A program made the position numbers and the translations under genes. Shown piece by piece: positions 10,179 through 21,229 of a stretch of 64,000 nucleotides of DNA (its first letter is position 1; every line of letters starts with the position of its first letter). Under the pieces are notes generated by a model. That model was not told the origin of the DNA. It worked only from the letters and a program-made list of their open reading frames with translations, and made no database searches. This DNA is from Argentina anserina (Eukaryota; Streptophyta; Magnoliopsida; Rosales; Rosaceae), in assembly GCF_933775445.1 (NCBI RefSeq), contig NC_065878.1:4424001-4488000 (forward strand), written 5' to 3'.

Positions 10179-10840
10179 CGGTTAACCAACATTGTCACTT
10201 TGAAGTCAACAACCGACCTAGTTGACAGCAGAATGCACATGTTCAATATCCAAAAGCCTCCACTTCCGGTCGACAGCTCATCCACCAAATCGAGCAGCTC
10301 CAAGACCAACAAGAAGAAATCCAGCTTCATATGGAAGCTTTTCAATACCACATCACAGCCAAGGTCGAGGCTATCATTGCCGCCTTAGCCAACCTTCCTG
10401 GGCAACCAGAGTTTGGTTCAGTCCACTTAACCCCCACAGGCAGCACCACTGAATTGAAACATCCCCACCACACTCCCGCAACCCAACCGGTTTTTCCCCA
10501 CCACTCTCTCAACCACGAAACAACTCCCTTTCCCTCCAATTAACACCTCCAATCCATTCTGCCATCACTACCACCAGACCATCTCCCAACAACGTCCTCT
10601 ACATTTTCGGCTCCCCCAGCTCCTCCATGGCCGGTTCTTCCACAGGTCAATCTTCTGCTGGCACACTTCCCATACCCGCTGGCCCACAACCACAGTAAAG
10701 GAGTATCAGCTAAAAAAAAACTAATGATAACAGAAATAGACGTCTGTGGGACCCTTGCCATCACTGTTGTAATATCCAATCACCGCGTGCCGTGGCACTG
10801 ACAATGCTGGCTAACCAAACTCCTAGTTAACAGCAGAATT
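10179..10840 (+). repeat. Repeat-flanked segment with a glutamine/proline-rich gag-like frame
   Basis: GGTTAACCAACATTGTCA at 10179 is mirrored by a near reverse complement ending near 10818. CTAGTTGACAGCAGAATGCA (about 10219) recurs in altered form near 10831. Between them a plus frame encodes IEQLQDQQEEIQLHMEAFQY followed by a proline-rich run. This resembles the coiled-coil start of a retrotransposon gag. No further coding domains follow, and the family is not identified. Confidence 0.4.
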
Positions 10841-12799
10841 CACCACAAAATAAATTGTGCAACTCTTAAAATATGCAGTAGGTTCCGTACAAATCAACAA
10901 ACTGGGAGAAATGCCTTGTTTTTGTCTGCAAAACTGGGCCAATTATGTACCTATATTTGCTTACTAAATTGCCAAAAGATGTTACAGCCTCCATAATTTG
11001 CAAGAATACAACGAATGGTGAGCTCCTACATGAAATCATACCAACCAATGTACAGCAAGGAGATAGGAGGTCCTGAGATGAGTGCATCCCCGATTACTGC
11101 AATTAATTAGATAGATAGATAATGCTCCTTTCGGTGAAGATACTGCGTCTTGACTACACAATTAAGGCTACCTTCTGGCATACGGGACCGGAAAAAATCT
11201 CTATCCCGGCCAATGGAAGGAGGAAACTACATTCTGTGAGCAACATTGCTCGGTCTAGGGACTTCACCAATGCAACTTCTCTGGCTCTTTAGATTATTTT
11301 TTTAACACTTTCCAAGTATCATTTAACTTGAAATATGTGATCCAAGTTGGTGAGACAAGAACTTTTTAATATTTGAAGCATACCCTCTTGTTACTGCTTT
11401 TTCACATTGTTTGACTATTAATATGAAGGAAGAAACATAACACCGTAGATGAACTTAATTTTAAGACTCATTAAGTTTGTATGGTTTCAGAGACGAATTA
11501 GAGCCTAAAAGACAACTACCCTAATGTCAGTTCCATCTTTAAGCACCTTGAGATAGAAATTTCAATAAGCATAAGCAGATTTTGTGGTGAGCACAGTTAA
11601 AAATAAAAAAAAAAGAACCCACATCCATACAGACAGGTCAAAGTATTCGAAAACATTGCACTAAAGACTGCAAATAATACAAAGTATGTAACAATATGAC
11701 ATGAGAAAAGCACAAGCAATAGGACTACATGCATCGCCACCAGTAAAATCAATATTTAATGTTTCAACCACTATAATATATTCATACACACACAATAATA
11801 TAGTATCACGCAATTTGTAAAACTACTTTTTGAGTTGTATCTTTTATAATATCGTCCTAATACTTCTTACAATCAATCTGGTCACCATTCAACCTAAAGA
11901 AATATTACTGCTATTATTACCAGCTTTCCAAGAAATTAAATGAAAGAGCATAACAAGAATGCATACCCATCTTTCCCAAAAAGGAAGAAAGCAGACGAAA
12001 TCATAGACAGGAGAAATAGTTGAAACCAAGATAGCATTCAGTCCAGTGAACAACAAAAGTGCAGTCATAGGACGAGTTCTATGCGGCATGTTTCTCTATT
12101 ATCTGGGCTTTCTTCAGCTCTGCAAGCAAGAAAGCACAGTTAAAAACAGAATGCCACACACACATGCATGTCTATCGGCACTCAATGTACATGGATGAAT
12201 AAAAGTATTAGAACAAAAAACACAAGAGAGGAAAGCAAGATCATCCTCTCGGAAGAGGACTACGACTTTTGAACATCCTATATTTCATTATTATCTATTT
12301 CCCAAGAACAATTTCAAGCCTTATAAAATAAATAAAATTCACTTAAAAAAATAGATAGTTAGTACATGACAAACCATTGTGGTAAAACAACAAATAATCC
12401 ATTAAATCAATTTTATTTATGCTTCCAAGTGAAAAAACCAGTTGGCAGAAAGACTAATATGGTATATCACAAATCTACAACCAGTGGCGAAGGCAGATGT
12501 GGACGAGAGTCCACACCCTGGAGCTTAGCTTATTTAATGCACAAGTAAAATCGCAACTTCATAGAATTTTATTCTGGTCCTTGTAATTAAAGTACTTATC
12601 TTCTATTAATCTGTATAGTTTAGATTAATATCACTACTCCACTTCTGTGTATTAATCATACATCATTCAAAATATGGTTCTCCCAAATCAGTTTTCTGCT
12701 TTAGGAATGACAGTGCCTGGTTACATACTCAAAGTATCGAAATTTTGCACTACCAGGTGTGGTTTGATGGCTCTGCCACTGACAACAACAATGACATCA
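10841..12799. other. Intron-like or intergenic stretch, no gene recognised
   Basis: AT-rich sequence with only short scattered open frames. A small minus-strand exon-like segment occurs at 12085-12121 and is described separately. Confidence 0.5.
12085..12121 (-). other. Possible small coding exon of a minus-strand gene
   Basis: The minus strand reads CTTGCTTGCAG, then a segment translating as LKKAQIIEKHAA followed by TAG. The pyrimidine-poor acceptor is imperfect, but this joins in frame to the exon-like segment at 15131-15186. No known family was recognised. Confidence 0.3.
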
Positions 12800-12804
12800 A
12801 CTTG

Positions 12805-13297
12805 TGTTGGGTTTCCAGCCCATGTGTTTTTCCTAAAATGGTTTCTTAGAGTATGGTGTTCCGGTAAGGATAGGGAATCTTTATTGATGATGGTTTACCT
12901 ATAGAAGGAGGAGGCTTTATAGCCTACCACTACTAGGAATATGATTTCTATTTAGTGAGGAAACATGTTTGTCCTTATGGCTATATAAGGAGGGGTTATG
13001 CTCTAGGTTTAGGCATCACATAGACAAAGAGCAAAGTGTGTTTCATTCTCGTTTGGAGGGTGAGAGAGGGCAGAGAGGAGAAAGATAGGAAGAGAAGAGT
13101 CCTTATTTTCTTAGTCTTTCTTGTGTACCCATTATTAATATAGTGGAAGTGTGTGTTCCTGTCCGGTGGATGTAGGCAAAGCTATTTGTTGAACCACCTT
13201 AAATCCGTGTTCTTGTGTTCTTTTCTTTGTGGTTGTTTCTCTTGATTTGTTGTGCTTGTTCTGTTTCTCTGACTAACTTGTTGACCGATTAACTACA
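12805..13297 (+). repeat. 5' LTR of the deleted copia element (493 bp)
   Basis: Starts TGTTGGGTTTCC and ends AACTACA. It contains CTATATAAGGAGG near 12982, a likely TATA region. It matches the 3' LTR along its length with scattered differences. Confidence 0.92.
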
Positions 13298-13298
13298 A

Positions 13299-13313
13299 GT
13301 GGTACCAAAGCCT
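13299..13313 (+). other. Primer-binding site of the deleted copia element
   Basis: TGGTACCAAAGCC starts two bases after the 5' LTR. It differs from the usual TGGTATCAGAGCC at two positions. Confidence 0.75.
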
Positions 13314-13351
13314 GGTTGAAGGTTGGGTTCGGCTGAATCAATGTTGTCAGA

Positions 13352-14217
13352 ATGGATGATGATGTGAAAGGCACAATGATCAAACTCACCCACAAGAATT
13401 GGGTGACGTGGAAGCCAAGAATGGAGGATATCCTGTGTTGTAGGGATATGTATGAACCCATAGAGAGTGCGGCTGCAAGGCCAACCAATATGGATGATGA
13501 AAGGTGGCAAGAGAATGGCCACATGAAGCGGATGTGTCGAAAGTGGAAACAAAACAAGAAGAAAGGTAAGTACCAAGATGGTGAAAATAATGGCTATACT
13601 GCTTGTATTTCAGATGTTTCGGATGAGCTTCTTACTTTACAAGAATGTATATATGTGGGTGACAAGGGTCATGATTGGTTCGTGGATACGGGTGCAAGTT
13701 GTCAAGTTGTCAAGTTGTCATGTTAAAGATGGGCAATACAAGCTACTCCAAGATTTCGGGAATATGAGATATTTGCATCGAGACTAATCTGGGTTACCAT
13801 ATGACATTAAAGGATGTGAGGCACCTTCCGGATCTACGTGTCAACATATTGTCTGCAAGTGCTCTTGACAGGCAAGGTTTCCACCAGTTTATTGGTGATG
13901 GGAAGTGGAAGCTTACGAATCGATCGTTGGACGTTGCTAGTGGAGAGTTTTGTCGTTCTTTGTACAAAACACATAGCTTGGTGTATAAAGATGACTTGAG
14001 TGCAATGGGTGATACTACTTCGGACATACGACGTCATGGTTACGGCCATATAAGGAAGAAATGTGTTCTGGAAAAGTGGTCCCAAATGTCATTTTCCAAT
14101 GGGTTTTCTGACCAGGGTAAAGATGGTCAAGAGTTGTTCCACCAACAGGGACATGGTGATGAGTTGTTCGATCAGGGGGAGCCTGATCAGGGGGAGCTGC
14201 ATGCTCCAACCACATAG
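13352..14217 (+). pseudogene. Deleted copia gag/protease remnant
   Basis: The first frame (13352-13726) opens MDDDVKGTMIKLTHKNWVTW and keeps about 50 gag residues. It jumps directly to the end of a zinc knuckle (GHMKRMCRKWK) and then to a protease start with the active-site motif WFVDTGAS. A frameshift follows. The second frame (13801-14217) holds LPDLRVNILSASALDRQGFH and then unrelated tail sequence with two GATCAGGGGGAG repeats. The DTG triad is intact here, unlike DSR in the 1-8081 element, but the rest of pol is missing. Confidence 0.88.
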
Positions 14218-14286
14218 TTCTGCATCAAGTCAGCTTGGACAGACTCCCGGTGATGGAGTCGTGCCGATATACCTCCCTCATGGTCT

Positions 14287-14298
14287 GGAGGGGGAGAT
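14287..14298 (+). other. Polypurine tract of the deleted copia element
   Basis: GGAGGGGGAGAT immediately precedes the TGTTCGG start of the 3' LTR. Confidence 0.8.
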
Positions 14299-14793
14299 TG
14301 TTCGGTTTCCAGCCCATGTGTTTTTCCTAAGATGGTTTCTTAGAGTATGGTGTTCCGGTAAGGATAAGGAATCTTTATTGATGATGGTTTACCTATAGGA
14401 GGAGGAGGCTTTACAGCCTACCACTATTAGGAATAGGATTCCTATTTGGTGAGGAAACATGTTTGTCTTTATGGCTATATAAGGAGGGGTTATGCTCTAG
14501 GTTTAGGCATCACATAGACAAAAAGCAAAGTGTGTTCCATTCTCGGTTAGAGAGTGAGAGAGGGCAGAGAGGAGAAAGATAGGAAGAGAAAAAAATCCTT
14601 GTTTTCTTAGTCTTTCTTGTGTACCCATTATTAATATAGTGGAAGTGTTTATTCCTGTCCTGTGAATGTAGGCAAAGCTATTTGCTGAACCACCTTAAAT
14701 CTGTGTTCTTGTGTTCTTTTCTTTGTGGTTGTTTCTCTTGGTTTGCTGTGCTTGTTTTGTTTCTCTGACTAACTTGTTGACCGATTCACTACA
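14299..14793 (+). repeat. 3' LTR of the deleted copia element (495 bp)
   Basis: Starts TGTTCGGTTTCC and ends CACTACA, followed by the ACTTG target duplication. Differences from the 5' LTR are few, which indicates a younger insertion than the 1-8081 element. Confidence 0.92.
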
Positions 14794-14798
14794 ACTTG

Positions 14799-15130
14799 AT
14801 CCTCGCAAATAAAGTATCATTTCTTAAACAGCAAGAACATCCAGAACTCTAAAGTTTACATAACGAGAGAGCAATATATTATATGCTTTAATCATGTCGC
14901 TCCATTTCTCTATAATTTTATGAGGTTACTTTGAGAGTAGTGATAAGATTTCCCATATTATATGAGGATCTTCCTAGCTGTGTCCCACAAACCAACCACT
15001 AACCCCTAGGTTGTGATGAACCTTTAGCAAATATTTTTAATAGCGCTGCAAGAAATTGCAGAAACTGGAAGCTACCCTTTTTGTTAATCCATTGTACAGT
15101 AATTATCTAGTATAAAAAAGAGTTATTTAC
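14799..15130. other. Intron-like stretch, nothing recognised
   Basis: AT-rich sequence between the copia insertion and the exon-like segment at 15131. No open frame of note. Confidence 0.5.
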
Positions 15131-15186
15131 CTTTGAGTGATTCTCATATAGCCTAGCAAGTTCTTGAGATCTCGGGATGCAAACCT
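15131..15186 (-). other. Possible coding exon of a minus-strand gene
   Basis: The minus strand gives a segment translating as EVCIPRSQELARLYENHSK, ending at a good donor (CAAAG|GTAAAT). It may be spliced to a 5' untranslated exon at about 16313-16460 and to the segment at 12085-12121. The product would be a small protein that I do not recognise. The deleted copia element would then lie in an intron. Confidence 0.35.
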
Positions 15187-16312
15187 CTTTCAAACAAGAC
15201 AGCATCAAGATCAGATAAAAATATAAACTTCACACCAAAATGAACAGTCAAAAGGTCCCTACTACAAACCACATTATAAGCGTCAATCTAGAAAAATACT
15301 GAACTTGGAAGCTTGATGCGTACTGAGACTACTAAACATTCTCTCTAAATCCAAATCTCCTATTCACTAACGAGGCATCTTCATACCATAAATAGTTGAC
15401 ATTGATTTCTCAGGACCTAATTGTTTACCAGTTACCAGACACCTGAGCAGTGGTGGAACCAGGATCAAACAGAATTTCAACTGTATGCTAGTAAAAACTA
15501 CTGCTTGGTTTCTTCAGCTAATGAGGAGTCTGAATAGGACAAAGATGTATGTCAAAAACTATTATGAATGTTGACAAGTATGCATTCATATATGCTACAA
15601 ATTAAAGGGTGGTTGTCACTTCAGTTTGATTAATGAATGATTCAAGGTTTGCTAGATTTATGAAATCTACAACAGGGTGAATCCCATGAATTGGTGAGGT
15701 TGTTCCAATATATACAGAGTGGAGATGAAAAATAAAAAGATAGACCAGAATTAAGAAGTACATTCAAGTGTCCAACCTCTTCCTAATGAGCTTCTTGAAC
15801 AAATTCCACAATCATTCTATATTCTTTGCCTTCTAACATCAGTTCATATCTTATCTGGTCATTAATATATGCTACTGTTATGCTCATTTATCTAACAAAA
15901 CATGGCCACTACCTAATATAGCAAAGAAAATAGACAAAGCATAACATTTATAGAGAAGCGCCCCCTTTAAGTACTAAGCCATTTGACACTCAATCTGCTC
16001 ATGAGAAATTCTATGTTTTCTCAAAGTTATGCACTACGTTTCTAACACGGCAAACTAATCCACACAGAGTAATGTTTTGTTTTTCTTTTTCAGCCCAAAA
16101 TTCATTTTCATTTTATGCACTCGCATAGAGTAATGTTCTTATTGTTAAGCACCCAACCATCTTCATATATATTCCCTCAGAATTTATACAGTAAAAACAG
16201 GTTAATTAACCAAGCAAAACCCTAATCAATCCTCGGTTTCTGAGTAATACAAATCATCTACCCAAAAAAGAAAAGAAAAAAAAAACAATCAGAGTCAGCG
16301 ATTAGAAACCTC
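15187..16312. other. Intron-like stretch, nothing recognised
   Basis: AT-rich with no supported open frame. If the minus-strand gene is real, this is its first intron. Confidence 0.45.
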
Positions 16313-16460
16313 ACCTTGGAAGAAGTTGAAATCTTGCTTTGAGCTTTAGGGTGGTTAAGATTCTGGGTCTTCTCCCAAAGCCTCAATCCCTTAACCCCTA
16401 AACCCTCAAACAACCATTAACAGAATTCTGAATAAGAAACTTCAGCCGGTAATACCGACT
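16313..16460 (-). other. Probable 5' untranslated exon of a minus-strand gene
   Basis: The minus strand ends in CTTCTTCCAAG|GTGAGG, a strong donor site. Upstream sequence is pyrimidine-rich and leader-like. Together with the phytocystatin on the other strand it forms a head-to-head pair about 200 bases apart. Confidence 0.4.
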
Positions 16461-16505
16461 AGCTTTTGTTCTAGAAAAAGTGTTCAAAGAGGTGAAGCCA
16501 CAGGG

Positions 16506-16513
16506 ACACGTGT
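16506..16513. promoter_or_regulatory. G-box/ABRE-like palindrome in a divergent promoter
   Basis: ACACGTGT lies between the phytocystatin start (171 bases downstream) and the putative minus-strand 5' exon. CACGTG cores bind bZIP and bHLH factors and are common in stress-responsive plant promoters. Function here is inferred from the motif and position only. Confidence 0.5.
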
Positions 16514-16676
16514 ACGGTGGATATAGGAAATAAAGAGAGATTCCGGCTACCGAAACGCGGACAAGTCAAACCCGAGACCCATAAATAAAGCCAACTCGAC
16601 TCATTCACCTCCATCCGTTCACCAATCTCTTTTGAATTCAACTTCGTCAGCTCTCTCTTTTTCTCTCTCACCGGAA

Positions 16677-17060
16677 ATGGCCGCCGTCGTCGGAGGAGTG
16701 CAGGAGTCCCAAAGCTCCGAGAACAGCCTCGAGGCCGAGGAGCTCGCTCGCTTCGCCGTCCAGGAGCACAACAAGAAGGAGGTAACAAAAGAAATAAAAA
16801 AAAATCGCTTTGATTTTGTGACCTAGATTTCGTATCTGGATTTCAAATGAAAATTGAGGATTGATGTGTTGCAGAATACTCTGCTGGAGTTTGTGAGGGT
16901 GGTGAAGACGAAGCATCAAGTTGTTGCGGGGACTGTGTACTATTTGACTATTGAGGCCACCGATGGGGGCCAGAAGAAGCTCTTTGAGGCCAAGGTCTGG
17001 GTTAAGCGATGGCTCAACTTCAAGGAAGTCCTGGAATTCAAGCCCGTCGCCGACGCCTAG
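16677..17060 (+). CDS. Phytocystatin (cysteine proteinase inhibitor)
   Basis: Two exons, 16677-16781 and 16875-17060, are joined by a 93-base GT..AG intron to give 96 residues. The protein inhibits papain-type (C1A) cysteine proteases by wedging into the active-site cleft. Visible are the plant-specific [10 protein letters not shown] helix (residues 23-32), the first inhibitory loop QVVAG (about 49-53), and the second-loop tryptophan in [10 protein letters not shown] (about 79-88). The length fits the small single-domain class. No signal peptide is seen, so it is probably cytosolic. The start was chosen because ATG follows a leader and gives the full N-terminus; no upstream in-frame ATG is nearby. 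The open frame beyond 16781 is intron read-through. All family motifs are intact, so it is likely functional. Confidence 0.95.
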
Positions 17061-18768
17061 TTTGTTTTCTCAGGTAGTCTTCTTGCTTTTATTTGATATT
17101 GATTGAAGCATTTGGTTTTGGAAGATGTGGATTTGAGAGGAGGTTCAGTGTGATGTTTTGATTTGAAATTTTGAGGATTTAGGCTTTAGGTTTATAACAT
17201 TGTTTTGGTTGATACAGAGGAAACATTTGTTCTTTTTAGCATTTGAGTTACCTTTTGCCTTTCTAGTTTAGTTAGATTTATGTATGGATTTTGACCCACA
17301 GAATTCCAATCAGAATCCTGGAAATGCTTATGTGTACTTCATGTTTGATTTGATTACTTGCTCATTAGTTGCGCTTTGAAAGTTTGGAATCAATTTCAAT
17401 CTTTAGTATATGTGCCTACTAGTTATTTAATAATGATATTTCTTTTTCCAACTTGTTTATTTCGTTTTCTTGTTGTTCACATCTTTTGCTGTTGTGCCTT
17501 AAATGTAGGATTCGGCGTACAGTTTTTTTAAGCAAGCATCATTATGCAGTTAAATATATGTTATTCTTTAGTTGACAATGTGACATCCTGTACTTACATA
17601 TGTTTTTGTTTTTTGTTTTTTGTTTTTGTTTAATCGTTGAGGGCAGGCATTAGAAGGTCTTGCAAAGTTTAAGATGCTTCTAAAGGTCAGGGAAGCAAAG
17701 AAGAGTAACTTAATGTTGAAGTGCATACGAATAATGAAGGTACCATGAATCTGAGTCAGATGGAGCTTAACTTTCTGCATATATGGGTTTGTAGTATACC
17801 AATCTTCTATGAATTGGGTGTAATATGCTACGTTTCTGTTGGTATGTCTTTACAATGTTGATACAGACACTAGTTACTAAGGTATTGTTGTGTATTTTCC
17901 TATCCTAATCATATCAGTGATAATTCCTATATCTATCTCCTTCTGCCTATTTATTGACTCTTCTAATATTTTTAAGCTTTATATTTTTGGGTATATGTAA
18001 GATATCTTATCTGAGATGAATTCATGCATAAATGGTAGGCTAGATTGACAGTGGCTGTGGTATAGACCAGTGCAAAATGCCGAAAACCATTTCCAGAATT
18101 GAGAACCTATTATTGTCTATTATAATGAATACACGCGTACAAACTACTTTTTATTCTATTTGAATCAAACTTCATAAACAAATGCATCCAGACTATTTTG
18201 AAAAATTGTATACCGCATGGTAATTTATTTTCACTTTAGTAGAGGCATCCTTAGGATCATATATTCCAACCGTGGCATGCAAAAGGTGTACAAAGCATGG
18301 GTAACCGGTGTAAATGTTCAGTGCCCCAATAATGAGTCTCACTGCCTGTATATATGGACGGAAAACTTAAAACAATATGAAGGGAAGGAAAAGATGGACA
18401 TTGCATTAGTGAAGTTCCTTGAGATTACTTCACGCGCAATGTAATGTGGTGTTCCAATAGCCACCATGATGGGGCTGCACAATAATCTTTGGAACATGAC
18501 TAAAATTAGAGATTTTTATTTGAAGTTGCCTTTTAACAGAAAATTGCGAGTTTTGATATCAAATGAAGGATTTCACATCAGGGCTGAGTAATGTAACGCA
18601 GATTCAGCCAACCATTAAATTTTTTATTGCTTTTCCCTTTCCGTACTGTCAAAAGTATATTCACGCAGAGTGCAACATTTACCAGACTAACGAGAGCAAC
18701 TGCATATGAACCAAGGAATTCACCTGCAAACTGTAACTCAGTCACGAACCTCTTATGCTTGGGAAACG
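17061..18768. other. 3' region of the phytocystatin gene and intergenic DNA
   Basis: T-rich sequence just after the stop may include a 3' untranslated region. A segment near 17645-17780 preceded by a pyrimidine tract and AG could be a spliced 3' UTR exon. No coding frame is supported; the 75-codon frame at 18217 has no recognisable motif. Confidence 0.45.
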
Positions 18769-18776
18769 GAATAAAG

Positions 18777-19314
18777 TAGGGCTGGGCATAAAAAACGGAA
18801 ATCCCGATCTCATCCCGAAATTTATAGGGACGGGACGGGACGGATGTCTAAAAACGTTCGTCCCGTCCCGATTCCGTCCCGCTTCATAATAGTGGGATGT
18901 GACGTGGGACGAATAATTTTTATCCCGCTTCGTCCCGTCTAGTCCCACCTTTAATGTAAACTTAAAAATTCTTATATATTTTTTATCAAAATAAAACTAA
19001 TTTATGTTCTTAATAACTCCAAAATTATATCAACCAAATAATAATGGTAAATTATAATATTTTGAACATAATATGTATTTTTTTTGTTAAAATTTCATTA
19101 TTGAATGTTACTTTGTTATGAAAAAAATAAAAATATAGGTTTTTATTTAATTTCATAGGAAGGTGGGATTTGTCCCGTCCCGTCCCGTCTCAACCGGGAT
19201 TAATCCCGAGTGGGATACATTCTTAAAAACCTTCGTCCCGTCCCGATTCAAAAGAGTGGGACGGGACGTGGGATGAGCCCCGTCCCGTCCCATCCCGTCT
19301 CATGCCCACCCCTA
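18777..19314. mobile_element. hAT-type MITE, 538 bp, with GGGAC-rich subterminal repeats
   Basis: Target duplication GAATAAAG at 18769-18776 and 19315-19322. The ends read TAGGGCTGGGCAT and (reverse complement) TAGGGGTGGGCAT. Both flanks carry many GGGACGGGAC / GTCCCGTCCC blocks around an AT-rich centre, so the whole can fold back. Subterminal repeats of this kind are typical transposase-binding sites of hAT elements. There is no coding sequence. Confidence 0.92.
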
Positions 19315-19322
19315 GAATAAAG

Positions 19323-21229
19323 TGTGTATTGTATAAATGCATAATCTACATATAAGCCCATAATTTGCATTACTTGGTTTTACCATATGTTAGATTACTT
19401 TTCAGCTTGTTTGGTAAACGATTGTCTCGGCCGAGGGACGTGATCGTCCTTCTAGTTTGTAGGCGTGCCAACTCGTGGTCAAACAACTAAGTGAGGTTTT
19501 GATATCAATTGTGCTAGATGCAACTTCTTTTTAAGTGATTGTCAACCGAGAAAGGAACACTCTCAACCGTTAGGATCTGATGCTTGTGTTTCAATGACTT
19601 CAACCAAATTTATAGTCGGAATCTTCGTAGACGTCTACTTCTTGGTTGTACTCGAACATACGGGTGACAAGCAAGAGATCAATCAAGTGAAGGTATTCGT
19701 AGAACATGGTGAATTATGAAGTTAAAGTGGATTTCTTTGTTGAAATGACGTGAAGAGATGTGGGTGTGAATAGCAAATCACATTGATCTATCAGGACTGA
19801 CCGAAAGAGATCAAAGGATCAATGGTCGAACTAAGTTATCAAAATACTCATAAGTGCTCAAATTAAAGTGCATGAAAGTAAAGAACAAGAATGTAAGAAA
19901 CTGAAACGAAAAAACTAAGAAAACTAAAACAAGTGGTAACATTACCTATGAAATTAAAAAAAAAAAGATAAGTTGTATATAAGGTTGTATATTAATTTGT
20001 TTGAGTAGTAGTGTATGTGCCTTTACAACGATTTACAAGGTGCTATTACTGCTATATACTGATCAACTCTAGCTAAACACATCTTGAAATGTTAAGATAT
20101 CACAATTTCCAGTAATTGAAGTTGACCCAATTAAGATATATGCCTTGGATACATTTTTGGGTAAATATGTCATTTTGATATCAAAAGTAGAAAAAACCTA
20201 AATCTTTTTGTGTGAGCCTCATCCTTGGGTCTTTTATCTCAAACGCAAAAGAACATAAACGATAACCTACCCTCTTTGAACATTAAGAAGACTAGAAATC
20301 GAGAACCGAACACGAGAAAGAGGAACTCATCAAACCCTGACCCATAACCCATAACCCATTGGCCAACGCTTCGTGTGTTCATCTCCATCAATATAGATAC
20401 ACTATCGATTAGCGAATGAGAGGTGTGATTCTTTAGTTTTTCAAATATTTAAAGTAAATACAAAATCTTATATAGTAGGCAAGCAGCACCCATGTGGCCA
20501 TTCCTTGGGGGTGAAGACATTAATATATATAACAATTACATGTGTTATCTGATTTGAACTATAATTATATCAAGTACATTTCATGTTTCCTTTAAGCTCC
20601 ATCTAAGAATTAATTGGTTTAAATTACAATTACAACGACTTAATTAGCCGTGTATACTGATATAAAAATATTTAATGATTGTTGTGAAAGGAGAGGCTTG
20701 TGCAAGAGGTTTAATTTTCTTTTCTAGAAGAATGAGTGGTCTGTCTACAAACTAATTTGTGGGTGAGGGTGAAGGCGAGGGTGAAGGCGAGGGTGAAGAT
20801 GTAGGTGTGGGAGATAATAACAAAGGTTCTTCCTTGTGAAATTTGTAACAATCACCACTAAAGCTAAAAAGAGTGAGAATTAGTTCATGTGTCAGTTCTG
20901 TAAGGGTTCATTTAAGAACAAATACTGGTTACTCCTTTAACTTTTAGTAACTCGACAGTTTACTCTTTCAACTGTTTCAATTTTATTTTCAATTTAATGA
21001 GTGAAATTATAGAGTCAAAGTACATTTTCTTAAAGTAAGTAGTACAAGGATTATAGTAAGTAAAAAGATTTTTGATGCCAAAAAAATGGAGCTTGTGGCT
21101 TTGGTTGAATCGATCATATGAGATAAATAAAATTAAAAGTGCGAACCTAGACTAGCTCCTCTCCTTTCAACAATTAAGGAAGATTCTTCTTATAGAAGCA
21201 CATTTAGCTTTGACAAGACTTGATGATAT
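19323..21229. other. Intergenic repeat-like DNA, no gene recognised
   Basis: A segment near 19390-19860 has a different, less AT-rich character and may be decayed LTR sequence, but I could not assign it. A short 12-base tandem repeat (GGTGAAGGCGAG-type) lies at about 20761-20810. Confidence 0.4.
20761..20812 (+). repeat. Short 12-bp tandem repeat
   Basis: About four imperfect copies of GGTGAAGGCGAG. Confidence 0.75.

Larger units (their letters stand above)
12805..14793 (+). mobile_element. Internally deleted (non-autonomous) Ty1/copia element, 1,989 bp
   Basis: It has two near-identical LTRs (12805-13297 and 14299-14793) with ACTTG target duplications at 12800-12804 and 14794-14798. A primer-binding site reads TGGTACCAAAGCC just after the 5' LTR, and a polypurine tract GGAGGGGGAGAT lies before the 3' LTR. 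Only gag start, half a zinc knuckle, protease start and a pre-integrase-adjacent piece remain. Integrase, RT and RNase H are gone. Gag text is close to that of the copia element at 1-8081 (both have WKPRMEDIL), so the families are related. Confidence 0.92.

Noticed and set aside
10166..10779. Several overlapping 60-80-residue frames on both strands
   Set aside because: They overlap each other in a low-complexity C-rich segment. Only the Q-rich plus frame looks like a coding remnant.
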